This document shows positions 25,437 to 34,487 of a stretch of 64,000 bases of DNA, piece after piece. The notes under the pieces are model-generated. The model was not told the origin of the DNA. It ran no database searches and saw nothing but the letters and a program-made list of their open reading frames with translations. Source of the DNA: Streptomyces sp. NBC_01306 (GTDB taxonomy: Bacteria > Actinomycetota > Actinomycetes > Streptomycetales > Streptomycetaceae). The stretch's first letter is position 1; each line of letters opens with the position of its first letter. Both the position numbers and the translations under genes were made by a program. The stretch lies in contig NZ_JAPEPC010000001.1 in assembly GCF_026340465.1 (NCBI RefSeq), positions 2,111,501 to 2,175,500 of the forward strand, given 5' to 3'.

Positions 25437-26707
25437 GACTCGTCCTGGAGGTACTGCTGGTAGACCCGGAAGAATTCGCGCTGCGAGTACTCGTCCCGTA
25501 CGTCGGCGCCCTCACCGCCACGGCCGGGCTCAACCCCGCGGGTGAAGAGGTTGTACCGGCCGCCCTCGCCGCGCACGCCGATCTGGCAGCGGGCGGCCGC
25601 CTCGGTGTCGTCGCAGCTGAGCTTGCCCCAGGAGCCCTGGGTGTCGGCGAGGTTCTCCAGCAGTTCCTGCCGCGTCGCCTCGTCGTCCTCGATGTCCGAG
25701 TAGACGGTGATGTCGACCCGGGCACGATCGACGCTGATCGGGGTGACCGTCTGGATGTACCCCGCCTTCATGCCGCGCGGGGTGTCCTTGGGGCCGGGCT
25801 GGACGTCGAGGTTGGGGAAGAGCGCGAGCACTTCCTGCCGGATCTCCGGCGGTTCGCCGCCCTCGAAACCCTCGGGCGGGCCGGGCGGCCCCTGGGCGAG
25901 CATGCTGCTCCAGCCGACCGGCATGGTGCCGTCCGAGAAGTCCACTCCGCTGAAGCGCTGCAGGGCGCGGGCGTACTTCGGCGGGTCGAGGGGCGGGAAG
26001 GCCCACTGGAGGACCGAGTGCCCCGGCGACGCGCCCCAGTTCCAGCCTTGTGCGGTGGTGCCGGCCAGCAGGTCGCGGATGCTGCGGTGGGTGAATTCGG
26101 CGTGGTAGTCGTCCTGGAAGTTCTCGTGCCAGAACTTCCAGTTGCCCTCGTATATCCAGCTGTTGCGGCCGATCGGCTCGATGCCCTGCACATACGGCGC
26201 GAGGTGGTCGGTCATCTCACCGAGGAAGTCGGTGAGTGACGGCACCGCCGGCCGGAGCGCGACGAAGACCAGGTCGTGGAAGGTGTCGCAGTGCACCGGC
26301 TTCAGGCCGTGGGCGCCGCGGTCGAAGTCCGGTCCGTAGCCCTCCTCGTAGGGCACGCCGGTGAGGTCGCCCTTCAGGTTGAACGACCAGGCGTGGTACA
26401 TGCACTTGAGGACCTGACCCTGGTTGCCGCACCGCTCGCCGGTCAGGACCGCGCCGCGGTGGGTGCAGGCGTTGTGGAACGCGCGGATCTCCCCGTCATT
26501 GCCCCGCACCACGAGCACCGGCTGGTCGGCGATGGAAACCGTGAAGTAATCGCCGGGCTTTTTCAGATCGCGGGTCAAGCAGGCATAGTGCCAACTCCGG
26601 GCGAATATCCTGTCTTTCTCCAGCGCGAAGATCTTCTCGCTGGTGTAGATTTCCCGGTCCACCACCCCCGTGGCGAGATCGGTGCGAAAATCCGGGCTCA
26701 ACTTCAT
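25433..26707 (-). CDS. stnB1: Rieske aromatic-ring dioxygenase large (alpha) subunit, StnB1-like
   Basis: A 424-aa catalytic subunit. The Rieske ligands are CTHRGAVL (Cys-x-His) and CMYHAWSF (Cys-x2-His). The mononuclear iron site is within NFQDDYHAEFTHRS (two His plus a distal Asp). The ATG at 26707 follows GGAGG, so a 29-residue upstream extension is rejected. Predicted role: O2-dependent cleavage of the indole ring of a beta-carboline intermediate, as known for StnB1. A perfect StrR-type palindrome 114-142 bases upstream probably activates it. Confidence 0.85.
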   Translation of the reverse strand: MKLSPDFRTDLATGVVDREIYTSEKIFALEKDRIFARSWHYACLTRDLKKPGDYFTVSIADQPVLVVRGNDGEIRAFHNACTHRGAVLTGERCGNQGQVLKCMYHAWSFNLKGDLTGVPYEEGYGPDFDRGAHGLKPVHCDTFHDLVFVALRPAVPSLTDFLGEMTDHLAPYVQGIEPIGRNSWIYEGNWKFWHENFQDDYHAEFTHRSIRDLLAGTTAQGWNWGASPGHSVLQWAFPPLDPPKYARALQRFSGVDFSDGTMPVGWSSMLAQGPPGPPEGFEGGEPPEIRQEVLALFPNLDVQPGPKDTPRGMKAGYIQTVTPISVDRARVDITVYSDIEDDEATRQELLENLADTQGSWGKLSCDDTEAAARCQIGVRGEGGRYNLFTRGVEPGRGGEGADVRDEYSQREFFRVYQQYLQDES

Positions 26708-27033
26708 GGTGCGACCTCCATATGGGCACGCGAACGTCGGCATACCCGCACAAGATTCGTGACGATTGTGGCAACCGCGTGAGTTCATCGTCAATGATCA
26801 GCGAAGCAGCGGCCCCCCTTGTCCGACTGGGGAAATTCCCCAGTCGGACAACCCCCTGGAACATTTCCCCTCTTCATTGACAGGCGACGGATTCCCGATG
26901 ACCCTCGGACAGGGCATCGACCTGCCCGGGAAAACACTGACCAGCCGTCTCCAGCCGTTCGAGGGCGCCGCCCGCAGGGGCGGGGGCTGATGTTCCCGGC
27001 ACGCCCGCACACACCCGACCTCCGGAGTACGTG
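26708..27033. other. Divergent control region (326 bp), Rieske operon versus flavin genes
   Basis: Contains the perfect StrR-type palindrome at 26821-26849. No coding sequence is seen. The two halves run leftward to the Rieske operon and rightward to the flavin reductase/HpaB pair, so one operator could serve both. Confidence 0.6.
26821..26849. promoter_or_regulatory. StrR-type operator, perfect 9-N11-9 palindrome
   Basis: GTCCGACTG (26821-26829), an 11-bp spacer that is itself nearly symmetric (GGGAAATTCCC), then CAGTCGGAC (26841-26849); flanking TT/AA extend the symmetry. The known StrR box is GTTCGACTG-N11-CAGTCGAAC, so arms differ by one base each and spacing is identical. Two StrR/ParB-like regulators are encoded in this cluster. 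Confidence 0.85.
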
Positions 27034-27693
27034 ATGTCTCTCTTCCGGCTGGACACCAGCATCCTCGGCACCCAGTCCAGCACCAGCACGCTCGCCGACC
27101 TCGTGGAGCAGGAGTGGCGCGCCGCGACCCCGGACGCACCGGTGGTCCGGCGCCACCTCGGTGAGGCCCCGCTGCCGCCGACCGCCTGGGCCGCCGCGGT
27201 CGCCACCCAGTTCGCTCCCCCGGACCGGCACACGCCCGAGCAGCGGGACGCCGTGGCGCTGGCCGCGTCGCTGGCCGACGAGCTGATCGCTGCCGACGCC
27301 GTGATCCTCGCGGCGCCGCTCTACAACTTCGGTGTCTCCCAGCACCTGAAGGCCTGGGTGGACCTCGTCATCACCGATCCGCGGATGGCCCCGGGCGGGG
27401 AGAAACCACTGACGGGCAAGCCGGCGGTGCTGCTGACCGCCCGGGGCGGCGCCTACGGGCCGGGGACCCCGCGGGATGGCTGGGACCACGCCATCGGCTG
27501 GATGCGCCGCATCTTCAGCGATACCTGGAACCTGCAACTCACCGTGGTCGAGCGCGAGTTGACCCTTGTCGGTTTCGATCCGGCGCTGGACCGGTTCGCC
27601 GAGCCGGCCGCGCGGTCCCGGATCGCCGCCGAGGAACAGGCCCGCGCGGCCGGCCGGGACCTCGCCCTGCGCGAGAGCGCCTCCCTCGGCTGA
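27034..27693 (+). CDS. FMN-dependent NAD(P)H reductase (azoreductase/flavodoxin-fold)
   Basis: A 219-aa flavodoxin-like oxidoreductase with the conserved AAPLYNFGVSQHLKAWVD and LLTARGGAYGPG stretches of AzoR-type enzymes. The ATG at 27034 is preceded by CGGAG and an in-frame GTG. It ends 38 bases before an HpaB-type monooxygenase gene, so it most likely provides reduced flavin for that enzyme, or reduces a quinone intermediate. Either use fits an aminoquinone pathway. Confidence 0.75.
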   Translation: MSLFRLDTSILGTQSSTSTLADLVEQEWRAATPDAPVVRRHLGEAPLPPTAWAAAVATQFAPPDRHTPEQRDAVALAASLADELIAADAVILAAPLYNFGVSQHLKAWVDLVITDPRMAPGGEKPLTGKPAVLLTARGGAYGPGTPRDGWDHAIGWMRRIFSDTWNLQLTVVERELTLVGFDPALDRFAEPAARSRIAAEEQARAAGRDLALRESASLG

Positions 27694-27731
27694 GCCGCAA
27701 CTCCCACCCACCGCCCGACAAGGAGGACATC

Positions 27732-29294
27732 GTGCCCGCACGCACGGGGAAGCAGTACCTCGACAATCTGAAGTCGCTCAACCCCGAGATCTATCTCAAC
27801 GGCCGCCGCATCGCACACGTCACCGAGGAGCCGGTCTTCGCCGGCCCGCTGCGGACCGTCGCGGAGCAGTACGACCTCCAGCTGGACCCGCGGTACGTCG
27901 ACGTCTGCACCTATGTGTCCCCCACGACGGGTGAACGGCTTTCGCGCTCGTTCCAGCCGTGCCGGAGCAAGGAGGAACTGGTCGCCAAGCGGCGGCACTT
28001 CCAGCTCCGCGCCGGCCACACCTTCGGGATGATGGGCCGGACCCCGGACTTCATGAACGCCTTCGTCCTGGGCTGGAACACCAACGCCCCGGTGTTCGGT
28101 GAACTGGACGAGCGGTTCGGCGAGAACGCCCGCCGCTACTACGAGCGGGTGCGGGACAACGACCTCTTCCTGACGCATGTGCTGATCAACCCGGCGATCG
28201 ACCGGTCGAAGACCTCCTCCCAGCAGGAGGACCCGTTCCTGCACCTGGGGAAGGTACGGGAGACCGACGAGGGAATCGTCGTCCGCGGCGCCAAGATGCT
28301 CAGCACCATGGCGCCGTTCGCGGAGGAGCTCGTGGTCGTCCCCTTCGGGGGCATCGCCCCGGGCGACGACGACTACGCGGTGGTGTTCGCGATCCCCATC
28401 GACACACCCGGCCTGAAGTTCATCTGCCGCGAGCCGGTGGCCCCGGCCGGCCGGACGGAGTTCGACCACCCGCTCAGCAGCCGGTTCGAGGAGATGGACT
28501 GCATCGCCGTCTTCGACGACGTGCTGGTCCCGTGGGACCGGGTCGTCGTCGACGGCCGGCCCGGCAGCCGTGACCTGGTCAACCGGGTGCTCGGCAGTGA
28601 CCCGAGCGTCCTGGTGGTCAACGGCGCCCGGAGCCTCGCCTCGCTGGAACTGCTCTGCGGCATCGCGACGAAGATCGCCGACGCGACCGGGATCGACACC
28701 TTCCTGCATGTCCAGGAGAAGCTCGGCGACCTGATCTCCCGGCTCGAAACCCTGCGGACGCTGTTCCACGGCGCCGAAGCCATGGCCGCGCCCCTGCCGG
28801 ACGGCACCTGGGTGCCGTACCTGCCGGGGATCATGGCCTTCCATATGCAGACCGCGCCGACGCACCGCCGGATGGTCGAGGTCATCCAGATCCTGGCGGC
28901 GGGCAACTTCTTCTACGCGCCGTCCGGCGGGGACTTCGCCAACGAGGAGCTGCGCCCGTTCATCGACCGGTTCGTCCGGGGCCGTCCGGGCGTCCCGGCG
29001 GAGGAGCGGGTCCGGCTGTTCAAACTCGCCTGGGACGTGGCCGGCGACGGGTTCGGCCAGCGGCTCATGCAGTACGTGAACTACTACAGCGGCGACCCGG
29101 TGCGGCTGACCGCCGGGCTCTACCTCGGCGCGGACAAGACGGAGATCCACCGGGCGGTCGACCGGGCACTGGCCGGCTCGGACCGGAGCCTGGACATCCC
29201 GCTCCCGCCGGAGGTTCTGGAAATGGCGCCCCCTCCCCCGCCGGCCAGGCCTCTCACCGGGATGTACCCGGCGAAGAGCCAGCCGTCGTCGTAG
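27732..29294 (+). CDS. FADH2-dependent aromatic monooxygenase (HpaB family)
   Basis: A 520-aa two-component monooxygenase of the 4-hydroxyphenylacetate 3-hydroxylase family. GTG at 27732 follows AAGGAGG. Family marks: RTPDFMNAFVLGW, HVLINPAIDRSK, GAKMLSTMAPFAEE, DCIAVFDDVLVPWDRV, FYAPSGGDF. It should hydroxylate a phenol or aminophenol ortho to the OH, a plausible step toward the quinoline-5,8-dione or the ring D catechol. The upstream azoreductase-like gene is its probable flavin partner. The site of hydroxylation is not determinable here. Confidence 0.85.
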   Translation: MPARTGKQYLDNLKSLNPEIYLNGRRIAHVTEEPVFAGPLRTVAEQYDLQLDPRYVDVCTYVSPTTGERLSRSFQPCRSKEELVAKRRHFQLRAGHTFGMMGRTPDFMNAFVLGWNTNAPVFGELDERFGENARRYYERVRDNDLFLTHVLINPAIDRSKTSSQQEDPFLHLGKVRETDEGIVVRGAKMLSTMAPFAEELVVVPFGGIAPGDDDYAVVFAIPIDTPGLKFICREPVAPAGRTEFDHPLSSRFEEMDCIAVFDDVLVPWDRVVVDGRPGSRDLVNRVLGSDPSVLVVNGARSLASLELLCGIATKIADATGIDTFLHVQEKLGDLISRLETLRTLFHGAEAMAAPLPDGTWVPYLPGIMAFHMQTAPTHRRMVEVIQILAAGNFFYAPSGGDFANEELRPFIDRFVRGRPGVPAEERVRLFKLAWDVAGDGFGQRLMQYVNYYSGDPVRLTAGLYLGADKTEIHRAVDRALAGSDRSLDIPLPPEVLEMAPPPPPARPLTGMYPAKSQPSS

Positions 29295-29307
29295 CGGCCG
29301 TGGCGGT

Positions 29308-29336
29308 GTGCGAGCGGGGAATCTCCCCACTCGCAC
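29308..29336. promoter_or_regulatory. StrR-type operator upstream of the DoxX gene
   Basis: Arms GTGCGAGCG (29308-29316) and CACTCGCAC (29328-29336), spacer GGGAATCTCCC (11 bp). Same 9-N11-9 architecture and spacer style as the site at 26821, with different arm bases (GCGAG for CCGAC). It begins just 14 bases after the HpaB stop. Confidence 0.7.
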
Positions 29337-29360
29337 ACCGCGATCACCAGGCACTCCGGA

Positions 29361-29392
29361 GGCCGGAGGGCTAGCATTTACAGCCTCCGGCC
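29361..29392 (+). terminator. Hairpin between the StrR-type site and the DoxX gene
   Basis: GGCCGGAGG (29361-29369) pairs with CCTCCGGCC (29384-29392), extendable by GCT/AGC with a one-base bulge; CCTTTCCC follows. It may end the HpaB transcript or act as an attenuator for transcripts begun at the operator at 29308. Confidence 0.6.
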
Positions 29393-29459
29393 CCTTTCCC
29401 GGCCGGCGCACGGCGGACACCTCGATTCCCGGCGCGGCCGGGGACACGGAAGGACGACG

Positions 29460-29951
29460 ATGGCGAGCACGGGCCGGTTGATCATCAGGGGCGTCGTCGG
29501 CGGACTGGCCATCGGCTTCGGCGGCCGGAAGCTGTTCGGCTGGTTCGGCGGAGCGGGCCATGAGCGGACGGCGGAGACCTTCGAGTCGTTCGGGTACCGC
29601 AACGGCAGGGTGATGGCCACCCTGGCCGGAGCCACCGAACTGGCCGCGGGCGTGGGCCTGGTGACCGGGACGGCGACCCCGCTGGCCGCGTCCGCCCTCA
29701 TCGGGGAGATGGTCAACGCCGCGGCCGTGCACCGGCGGCAGGGCCTGTGGGCCGAGAACGGCGGCTACGAGTACCCACTGGTTCTGGCCACGGCGGCGGT
29801 CTGCCTGGCCTGGGACGGCCCGGGGCCGCTCTCCGTCGACAGCGCGCTCGGCCGCGAGCGGACGGGTCCCGCCTGGGGGCTGGGCGCTCTCGCGCTCGGC
29901 GTCACCACCGGAACGGCCGTGTGGCGCCTGTTCCGCGACGAAGAGAAGTGA
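29460..29951 (+). CDS. DoxX-family integral membrane protein
   Basis: A 163-aa membrane protein with four hydrophobic segments. The DoxX pattern includes GGLAIGFGGRKLFGWFGG and an acidic residue in the second helix (GATELAAGVGLVTG). DoxX proteins are often linked to redox or thiosulfate:quinone chemistry and to membrane-associated oxidoreductase complexes. In this cluster it could help handle a membrane-partitioning quinone, but that is inference. ATG at 29460 follows GGAAGGACG. Confidence 0.75.
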   Translation: MASTGRLIIRGVVGGLAIGFGGRKLFGWFGGAGHERTAETFESFGYRNGRVMATLAGATELAAGVGLVTGTATPLAASALIGEMVNAAAVHRRQGLWAENGGYEYPLVLATAAVCLAWDGPGPLSVDSALGRERTGPAWGLGALALGVTTGTAVWRLFRDEEK

Positions 29952-30132
29952 TCTCACGCGGCCCGGCTCCCGCGCCGGAGCCGAGCCGCATCATCCCATC
30001 GGGTGAACGCGGCACGGTGGTGCGGGCCGGCGGAACACCGGCCGGGCAGGGTGGGTCCGCCCCCTCACGGACGGCGCGGGCGCAGTGCCTGCCCTGACGT
30101 GATCGGTGACCCGAACCGAGAGCGAGTACGTC

Positions 30133-30963
30133 ATGCCTGCCCAGCGAACAGTCGCGCCCGAGTCGACAGCCGCGCGAGTGGCCCTCTGGCGGGCCATGCA
30201 CGTCCAGGTCGACGAGCCCCCGCATGTCCTTGAGGACGAGATCGGCCTGGAACTCGTCGCGCCGGGTGAGAACTGGCGCCGCCGTCCCGACATGGGCAAG
30301 AACGCCACCAGCGGGTTCCGCGCGGGCGTCGTCGCCCGGGCGCGGTTCGTGGAGGACCTGGTCGCCGAGCGGTTCGCCGACGGCGTGCGGCAGTACGTGA
30401 TCCTCGGCGCCGGTCTGGACACCTTCGCCCAGCGGCATCCGGAACGCGCCGCCGAGATGCGGGTGTTCGAGATCGACCAGTACGGCCCGCAGGAGTGGAA
30501 GCGGAAGCGGCTGGACGAGCTCGGCTACGGCATGCCCGAATGGCTGCGGATGGTACCGGTCGACTTCGAGGCGGACGAGGACTGGTGGGAGCGGCTCGTC
30601 GAGGCCGGCTTCGACCAGGACCGGCCGGCGGTGCTGGCCAGCACCGGAGTCAGCATGTACCTCACCAAGGACGCGGTCGCGGACACCCTGGCCAAGGCGG
30701 CGAAGACGGCGCCGGGCTCCGCCTTCGCCATGACCTTCCTGCTGCCGCCCGACACGGTCACTGCCGATGGCGAGAAGCCGCGGCACCCGATCCGGTTCCG
30801 CAGCTGCTTCACCGCCGACGAGATGCTGCAACTGGCGCGCGAGTCCGGGTTCCGCGAGGTCCGGCACCTCTCGACGGCGGACCTCACCGAGCGCTACTTC
30901 GCCGGGCGCCCGGACGGGCTGCTGCCGGAAGTCGGCGAGTCGTTCCTGCTGGCTGAGAGCTGA
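30133..30963 (+). CDS. Carboxyl O-methyltransferase, leucine carboxyl methyltransferase family (StnF2-type), copy 1
   Basis: A 276-aa SAM-dependent enzyme of the PPM/TIGR00027 family (ARARFVEDLV, YVILGAGLDTFAQRHP for SAM, EIDQYGPQEWKR, LASTGVSMYLT). In streptonigrin biosynthesis StnF2 of this family methylates the carboxylate of lavendamycin. ATG at 30133 is preferred over a GTG nine codons upstream. A second, more similar-than-average copy is at 49907-50752; I cannot tell which one is the StnF2 equivalent. The stop codon is inside the following hairpin. Confidence 0.8.
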   Translation: MPAQRTVAPESTAARVALWRAMHVQVDEPPHVLEDEIGLELVAPGENWRRRPDMGKNATSGFRAGVVARARFVEDLVAERFADGVRQYVILGAGLDTFAQRHPERAAEMRVFEIDQYGPQEWKRKRLDELGYGMPEWLRMVPVDFEADEDWWERLVEAGFDQDRPAVLASTGVSMYLTKDAVADTLAKAAKTAPGSAFAMTFLLPPDTVTADGEKPRHPIRFRSCFTADEMLQLARESGFREVRHLSTADLTERYFAGRPDGLLPEVGESFLLAES

Positions 30964-30999
30964 GGGCTGTCCCGTAATCCCTTGCGGACAGCCCTCAGC
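30959..30999. terminator. Bidirectional terminator overlapping two stop codons
   Basis: GCTGAGGGCTGTCC (30959-30972) pairs perfectly over 14 bp with GGACAGCCCTCAGC (30986-30999). The TGA of the methyltransferase (30961) and the stop of the convergent MFS gene (30995-30997) both lie within the stem. Confidence 0.85.
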
Positions 31000-32557
31000 G
31001 ACTACCTGACACCCCGGTGCCCGGACGCTCCGCCGGTTCCGCCGGTGGCGGCTGGGGAGCGGCGAAGTCCCGGCTGCGGATCAGTACGGTGGCCAGCGCG
31101 CCGCCCACCAGCGCCAGCAGGCCGGCGGCGAGCAGCACGGCGTTGAGGGAGTCGGCGTATCCGGTACGGATCGCGTCGGCCAGCGCGCCCCGGACGTCCG
31201 GCGGCGCCAGTGCCACCGCCTGATCGGCGACTCCCTGGTGCACCGCGCCAGTGATCTGCTCGACCCGGCCGCGCAGCGCCGGTACGCCGGCCAGCCGCTG
31301 CCGGAGCGTCGTGTGCAGGGACGCCACGAAGATGGTGCCGTAGCAGGCGACCCCGACCGCGATACCGATCTGCCGGAAGGTCTGGTTGGCTCCCGAGGCC
31401 ATCCCGGACCGCTGCGGCGGCACAACGCCCACTGCCGTCGAGGCGAGCGGTGGGTTGACCAGACCGGCGCCGATACCGGAGACGACAAGCCCGGGGATCA
31501 GATGGGTCCAGTCGGACCCGGCGGTCAGGCCCCGCATCAGCAGCAGGCCGGCGCCCACCAGGCCCAGACCCGGGCCTATCAGCCACCGCACCGGGACCCG
31601 GCTGGTCAGCCGGCCCGCGGCGAAGGCGGCGACGAAGGTGAAGGCGGAGCCTGCCAGCAGCCGGACGCCGGTGGCCGTCGGGCTGCCACCCAGGCCGTTC
31701 TGGAGATAGAGCACGAGATAGAGGAAGACCGCGTACAGCGAGGCATTCATCGCGAAGGCCGCCACCGAGCCGCCGAGAAAGGTCGGGATGCGCAACAGCG
31801 ACAGGCTGAACATCGGCTCCGGAACCCGCCGTTCGACCACCGCGAACGCCACCAGGCAGAGCACCGCCAGGCCGAGCCAGAGAGGCACACCGTGTCCGCC
31901 CCAGCCGGCCTCGCTCGCCGTGATCAGCCCGTAGACCAGGCTGAACAGCCCGGCGGTCAGGGTCACCACACCCGGCCAGTCGATCCGGCCGCCCCGCGGG
32001 GCGCGGGACTCGTCCACCCTGCACACCGTGACGACCAGTGCGGCGATTCCGACCGGCACGTTCACCAGGAAGATCCCCCGCCAGCCGACGCTGCCGGTGA
32101 GCACGCCGCCGAGCAGCGGACCCAGACCGGTCGCGATGCCCGCGACGGCGCCCCAGACGCCGAAGGCCACCCCCCGCTGTCTGCCCTGGAAGGAACCGGC
32201 GAGCAGGGCGAGGGAGGTGGCCGACAGGATGGCGCCGCCGATTCCCTGCACCGCGCGGCACAGGACCAGCACCGACGCGTTCGGCGCGAGGCCGCAGAGC
32301 AGTGAGCCACCGGTGAAGACCACCAGTCCGATGGCGAACACCCGCCGCCGGCCGTACTTGTCGGCGAGGAAACCTGCGGTGAGCAGCAGCGCGGCCAGCG
32401 TGAGGGCGTAGGCGTCCGTCATCCACTGCAGGCTGCCGAAGCTCGCGTCGAGCGCGTGCTGGATGTCCGGCAGGGCGACGACGACCACGTTGACGTCGAT
32501 CAGCAGCATGAACATCGCCGCGCACACCACCAGCAGCGTCCACCATCGGCGTTCCAT
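30995..32557 (-). CDS. MFS exporter, DHA2 (14-TMS) family
   Basis: A 520-aa drug:H+ antiporter-type protein (MFMLLIDVNVVVVALPDIQ, LADKYGRRRVF motif A, RAVQGIGGAILSATSLALL motif C region). Cluster position suggests export of the pathway product or an intermediate, contributing to self-resistance. It is divergent from the ligase gene; the 359-bp gap between them has no recognisable StrR-type site. Confidence 0.88.
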   Translation of the reverse strand: MERRWWTLLVVCAAMFMLLIDVNVVVVALPDIQHALDASFGSLQWMTDAYALTLAALLLTAGFLADKYGRRRVFAIGLVVFTGGSLLCGLAPNASVLVLCRAVQGIGGAILSATSLALLAGSFQGRQRGVAFGVWGAVAGIATGLGPLLGGVLTGSVGWRGIFLVNVPVGIAALVVTVCRVDESRAPRGGRIDWPGVVTLTAGLFSLVYGLITASEAGWGGHGVPLWLGLAVLCLVAFAVVERRVPEPMFSLSLLRIPTFLGGSVAAFAMNASLYAVFLYLVLYLQNGLGGSPTATGVRLLAGSAFTFVAAFAAGRLTSRVPVRWLIGPGLGLVGAGLLLMRGLTAGSDWTHLIPGLVVSGIGAGLVNPPLASTAVGVVPPQRSGMASGANQTFRQIGIAVGVACYGTIFVASLHTTLRQRLAGVPALRGRVEQITGAVHQGVADQAVALAPPDVRGALADAIRTGYADSLNAVLLAAGLLALVGGALATVLIRSRDFAAPQPPPAEPAERPGTGVSGSR

Positions 32558-32916
32558 CGGGCGGGCCCCCTCGATTCGCTCGCAGTAGCTGCCGCGCCGT
32601 GGCCGCGGCGATGTCCGGGATCAGCCGCTCGCCGCCGTAGTACATCTCTTCAGGTGACCCGATTCGTCGGCACGGGCAGCGGCACCCTGCCGATTCTGGC
32701 ACCGGCGCACCGCACACGGGAAAACAGCCTGAGGCTTCGTCAACTCGTATGGACAGCTCCGACTTGACGCACCCAGGGCCCCTGCTTTGACTGCGGGCGC
32801 CACCCCCGCGAAATTCAGAACCATGACCCCAACGAACACCGAGAGCCCGCTGTTGTGCGATGTCCGGGCGCGAACACAGGTCGCCGAGAAGGCATGACCG
32901 GGAGGAGGGGCGGAAC
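32558..32916. other. Divergent intergenic region (359 bp)
   Basis: Promoter space between the MFS exporter and the adenylate-forming ligase. I see no gene, no StrR-type palindrome and no obvious repeat; the only clear signal is GGAGGAGG before the ligase start. Confidence 0.4.
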
Positions 32917-34485
32917 ATGCTGCTGCAACGAGTGGGAAATCGCGGAATCCGGCTGGGCACGCTTTTCGACCGGGCGGCCGCCCGCCACCCGGCCAACGTC
33001 GTGGCCCTCGACCACGATCTGGACCTGGCACCCGATCTGGGCCGCCGGCTGACCGTCGCGGAAATCGCGGACCTGGTCGCCGACTTCGCGTCCCGGCTGT
33101 GGGCGGCCGGGGTCCGCCCGGGGGACCGGGTGGTCGTCTACAAGACGAACAGCTTCGACATCACCCTGCTGGCATGTATGGCGTCCCGCATCGGCGCGGT
33201 GCCGGTACTGCTGTCGCCGAAGCTCGACGGCACGACCGTCGCCGAGCTGGTGCGCCGGGTCGACCGGCCGTATCTCATCACGGACCAGGCCAAGTTGGAC
33301 GGCGAGCTGCCCGCCGCGGTCTTCGGCCATGCGCGCCGGGTGCTGCTCGCAGCGGGCGACCACCCCGACGCCCTGCGGCTGCACGACCTGGCCGGTGCGC
33401 CGCGGGTGGCCCCGGTCGCCATGTCCGCCCACCACCCGACGCTGATCACTCACACGTCCGGCACCACCGGCCTCCCGAAGCTTGCCGTGCACACCGGGTG
33501 GACACTGCAGGCCCGTTACCGGCCGCAGGCCGCTGCGGTCGCCCCGGTCCGCAAGCGCCGCCCGGTGGCGATGCATGTGTCCTTCGTGCACTCCCGGCTC
33601 TTCACCGCGGTGGCCATCGCGCTGCTGCGCGGCTTCCCGCTCGTCCTGCTGGCCGACGACGACCCGCGTCGGACCGCCGACCTGTTCGCACGGCTGCGCC
33701 CGGGGGTGGTCGAGGCCCACCCCAACACGTTCATGCGGTGGGAGGAGCTGGTGGACGACCCGCGGCGGCCGCTGGCCCAGGTGAAGTACTTCAGCAGCAC
33801 CTTCGACGCCATCCACCCCCGGACCGTGCAGCGGATGCTGCGGGCCTCCCGGCACCGGATGCCGGTCTTCGCCCAGCTCTACGGCCAGAGCGAGGCCGGG
33901 CCTGTGGTCGGTCGGATCTTCACCCGCTGGCGCGGCAAGGGCGCCGACGGCCGCTGCGTCGGGCATGCGTTCCCCGGCATGACCACGGTCCGGGTGGTCA
34001 GCCAGGACGGGCAGCCGGTGTCCGAGGCCTCCCCCGGATACATCGAGGTCCGCACCAACGGCAGGGTCCTGACGTACCTGGGCGAAGCCGAGCGGTACGC
34101 CAGGCAGGAGCACGACACCTGGTGGCGGATGGGCGACGTGGGCTACCGCACCCGGTGGGGCTGTCTGCACCTGCTCGACCGCGAGGTCGATGTCATCCCC
34201 GGCTTCGGCAGCACGCTGGCCGCCGAGGACGCCCTCTTCTCCGCGCTGGACGAGCTGGTGGAGGTCATCATCGTGCCCGGCCCGGACGGCGCGCCGGTCC
34301 CGGTGGTGTGCACCCGGGACAACAAGCCGCTCGACATGGTCGCGTGGGCCCGCGCCACGGCCGGTCTGGCCCCGATGTCGGAGCCTGTCCAGTGGAGCCG
34401 GGCCGACCTGCCGCAGACCGCCACCACCAAGATCAAACGGCTGGAGCTGGCCGAGGCTCTGAGCAACGGGAACCGGGGCCGGTAG
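32917..34485 (+). CDS. Acyl/aryl-adenylating ligase (ANL superfamily)
   Basis: A 522-aa AMP-binding enzyme. ATG at 32917 follows GGAGGAGG. Core motifs: ITHTSGTTGLPKLAVHTG (P-loop, A3), YGQSEAG (A5), GDVGYRT (A7) and a C-terminal TKIKRLEL region with the catalytic Lys. It should activate a carboxylic acid as an acyl-AMP, most plausibly 3-hydroxyanthranilate or a derived anthranilate, for thioester or amide formation or reduction. No carrier protein gene is in the window, so the acceptor is unclear. The FAD monooxygenase gene starts 3 bases after its stop codon. Confidence 0.8.
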   Translation: MLLQRVGNRGIRLGTLFDRAAARHPANVVALDHDLDLAPDLGRRLTVAEIADLVADFASRLWAAGVRPGDRVVVYKTNSFDITLLACMASRIGAVPVLLSPKLDGTTVAELVRRVDRPYLITDQAKLDGELPAAVFGHARRVLLAAGDHPDALRLHDLAGAPRVAPVAMSAHHPTLITHTSGTTGLPKLAVHTGWTLQARYRPQAAAVAPVRKRRPVAMHVSFVHSRLFTAVAIALLRGFPLVLLADDDPRRTADLFARLRPGVVEAHPNTFMRWEELVDDPRRPLAQVKYFSSTFDAIHPRTVQRMLRASRHRMPVFAQLYGQSEAGPVVGRIFTRWRGKGADGRCVGHAFPGMTTVRVVSQDGQPVSEASPGYIEVRTNGRVLTYLGEAERYARQEHDTWWRMGDVGYRTRWGCLHLLDREVDVIPGFGSTLAAEDALFSALDELVEVIIVPGPDGAPVPVVCTRDNKPLDMVAWARATAGLAPMSEPVQWSRADLPQTATTKIKRLELAEALSNGNRGR

Positions 34486-34487
34486 AC

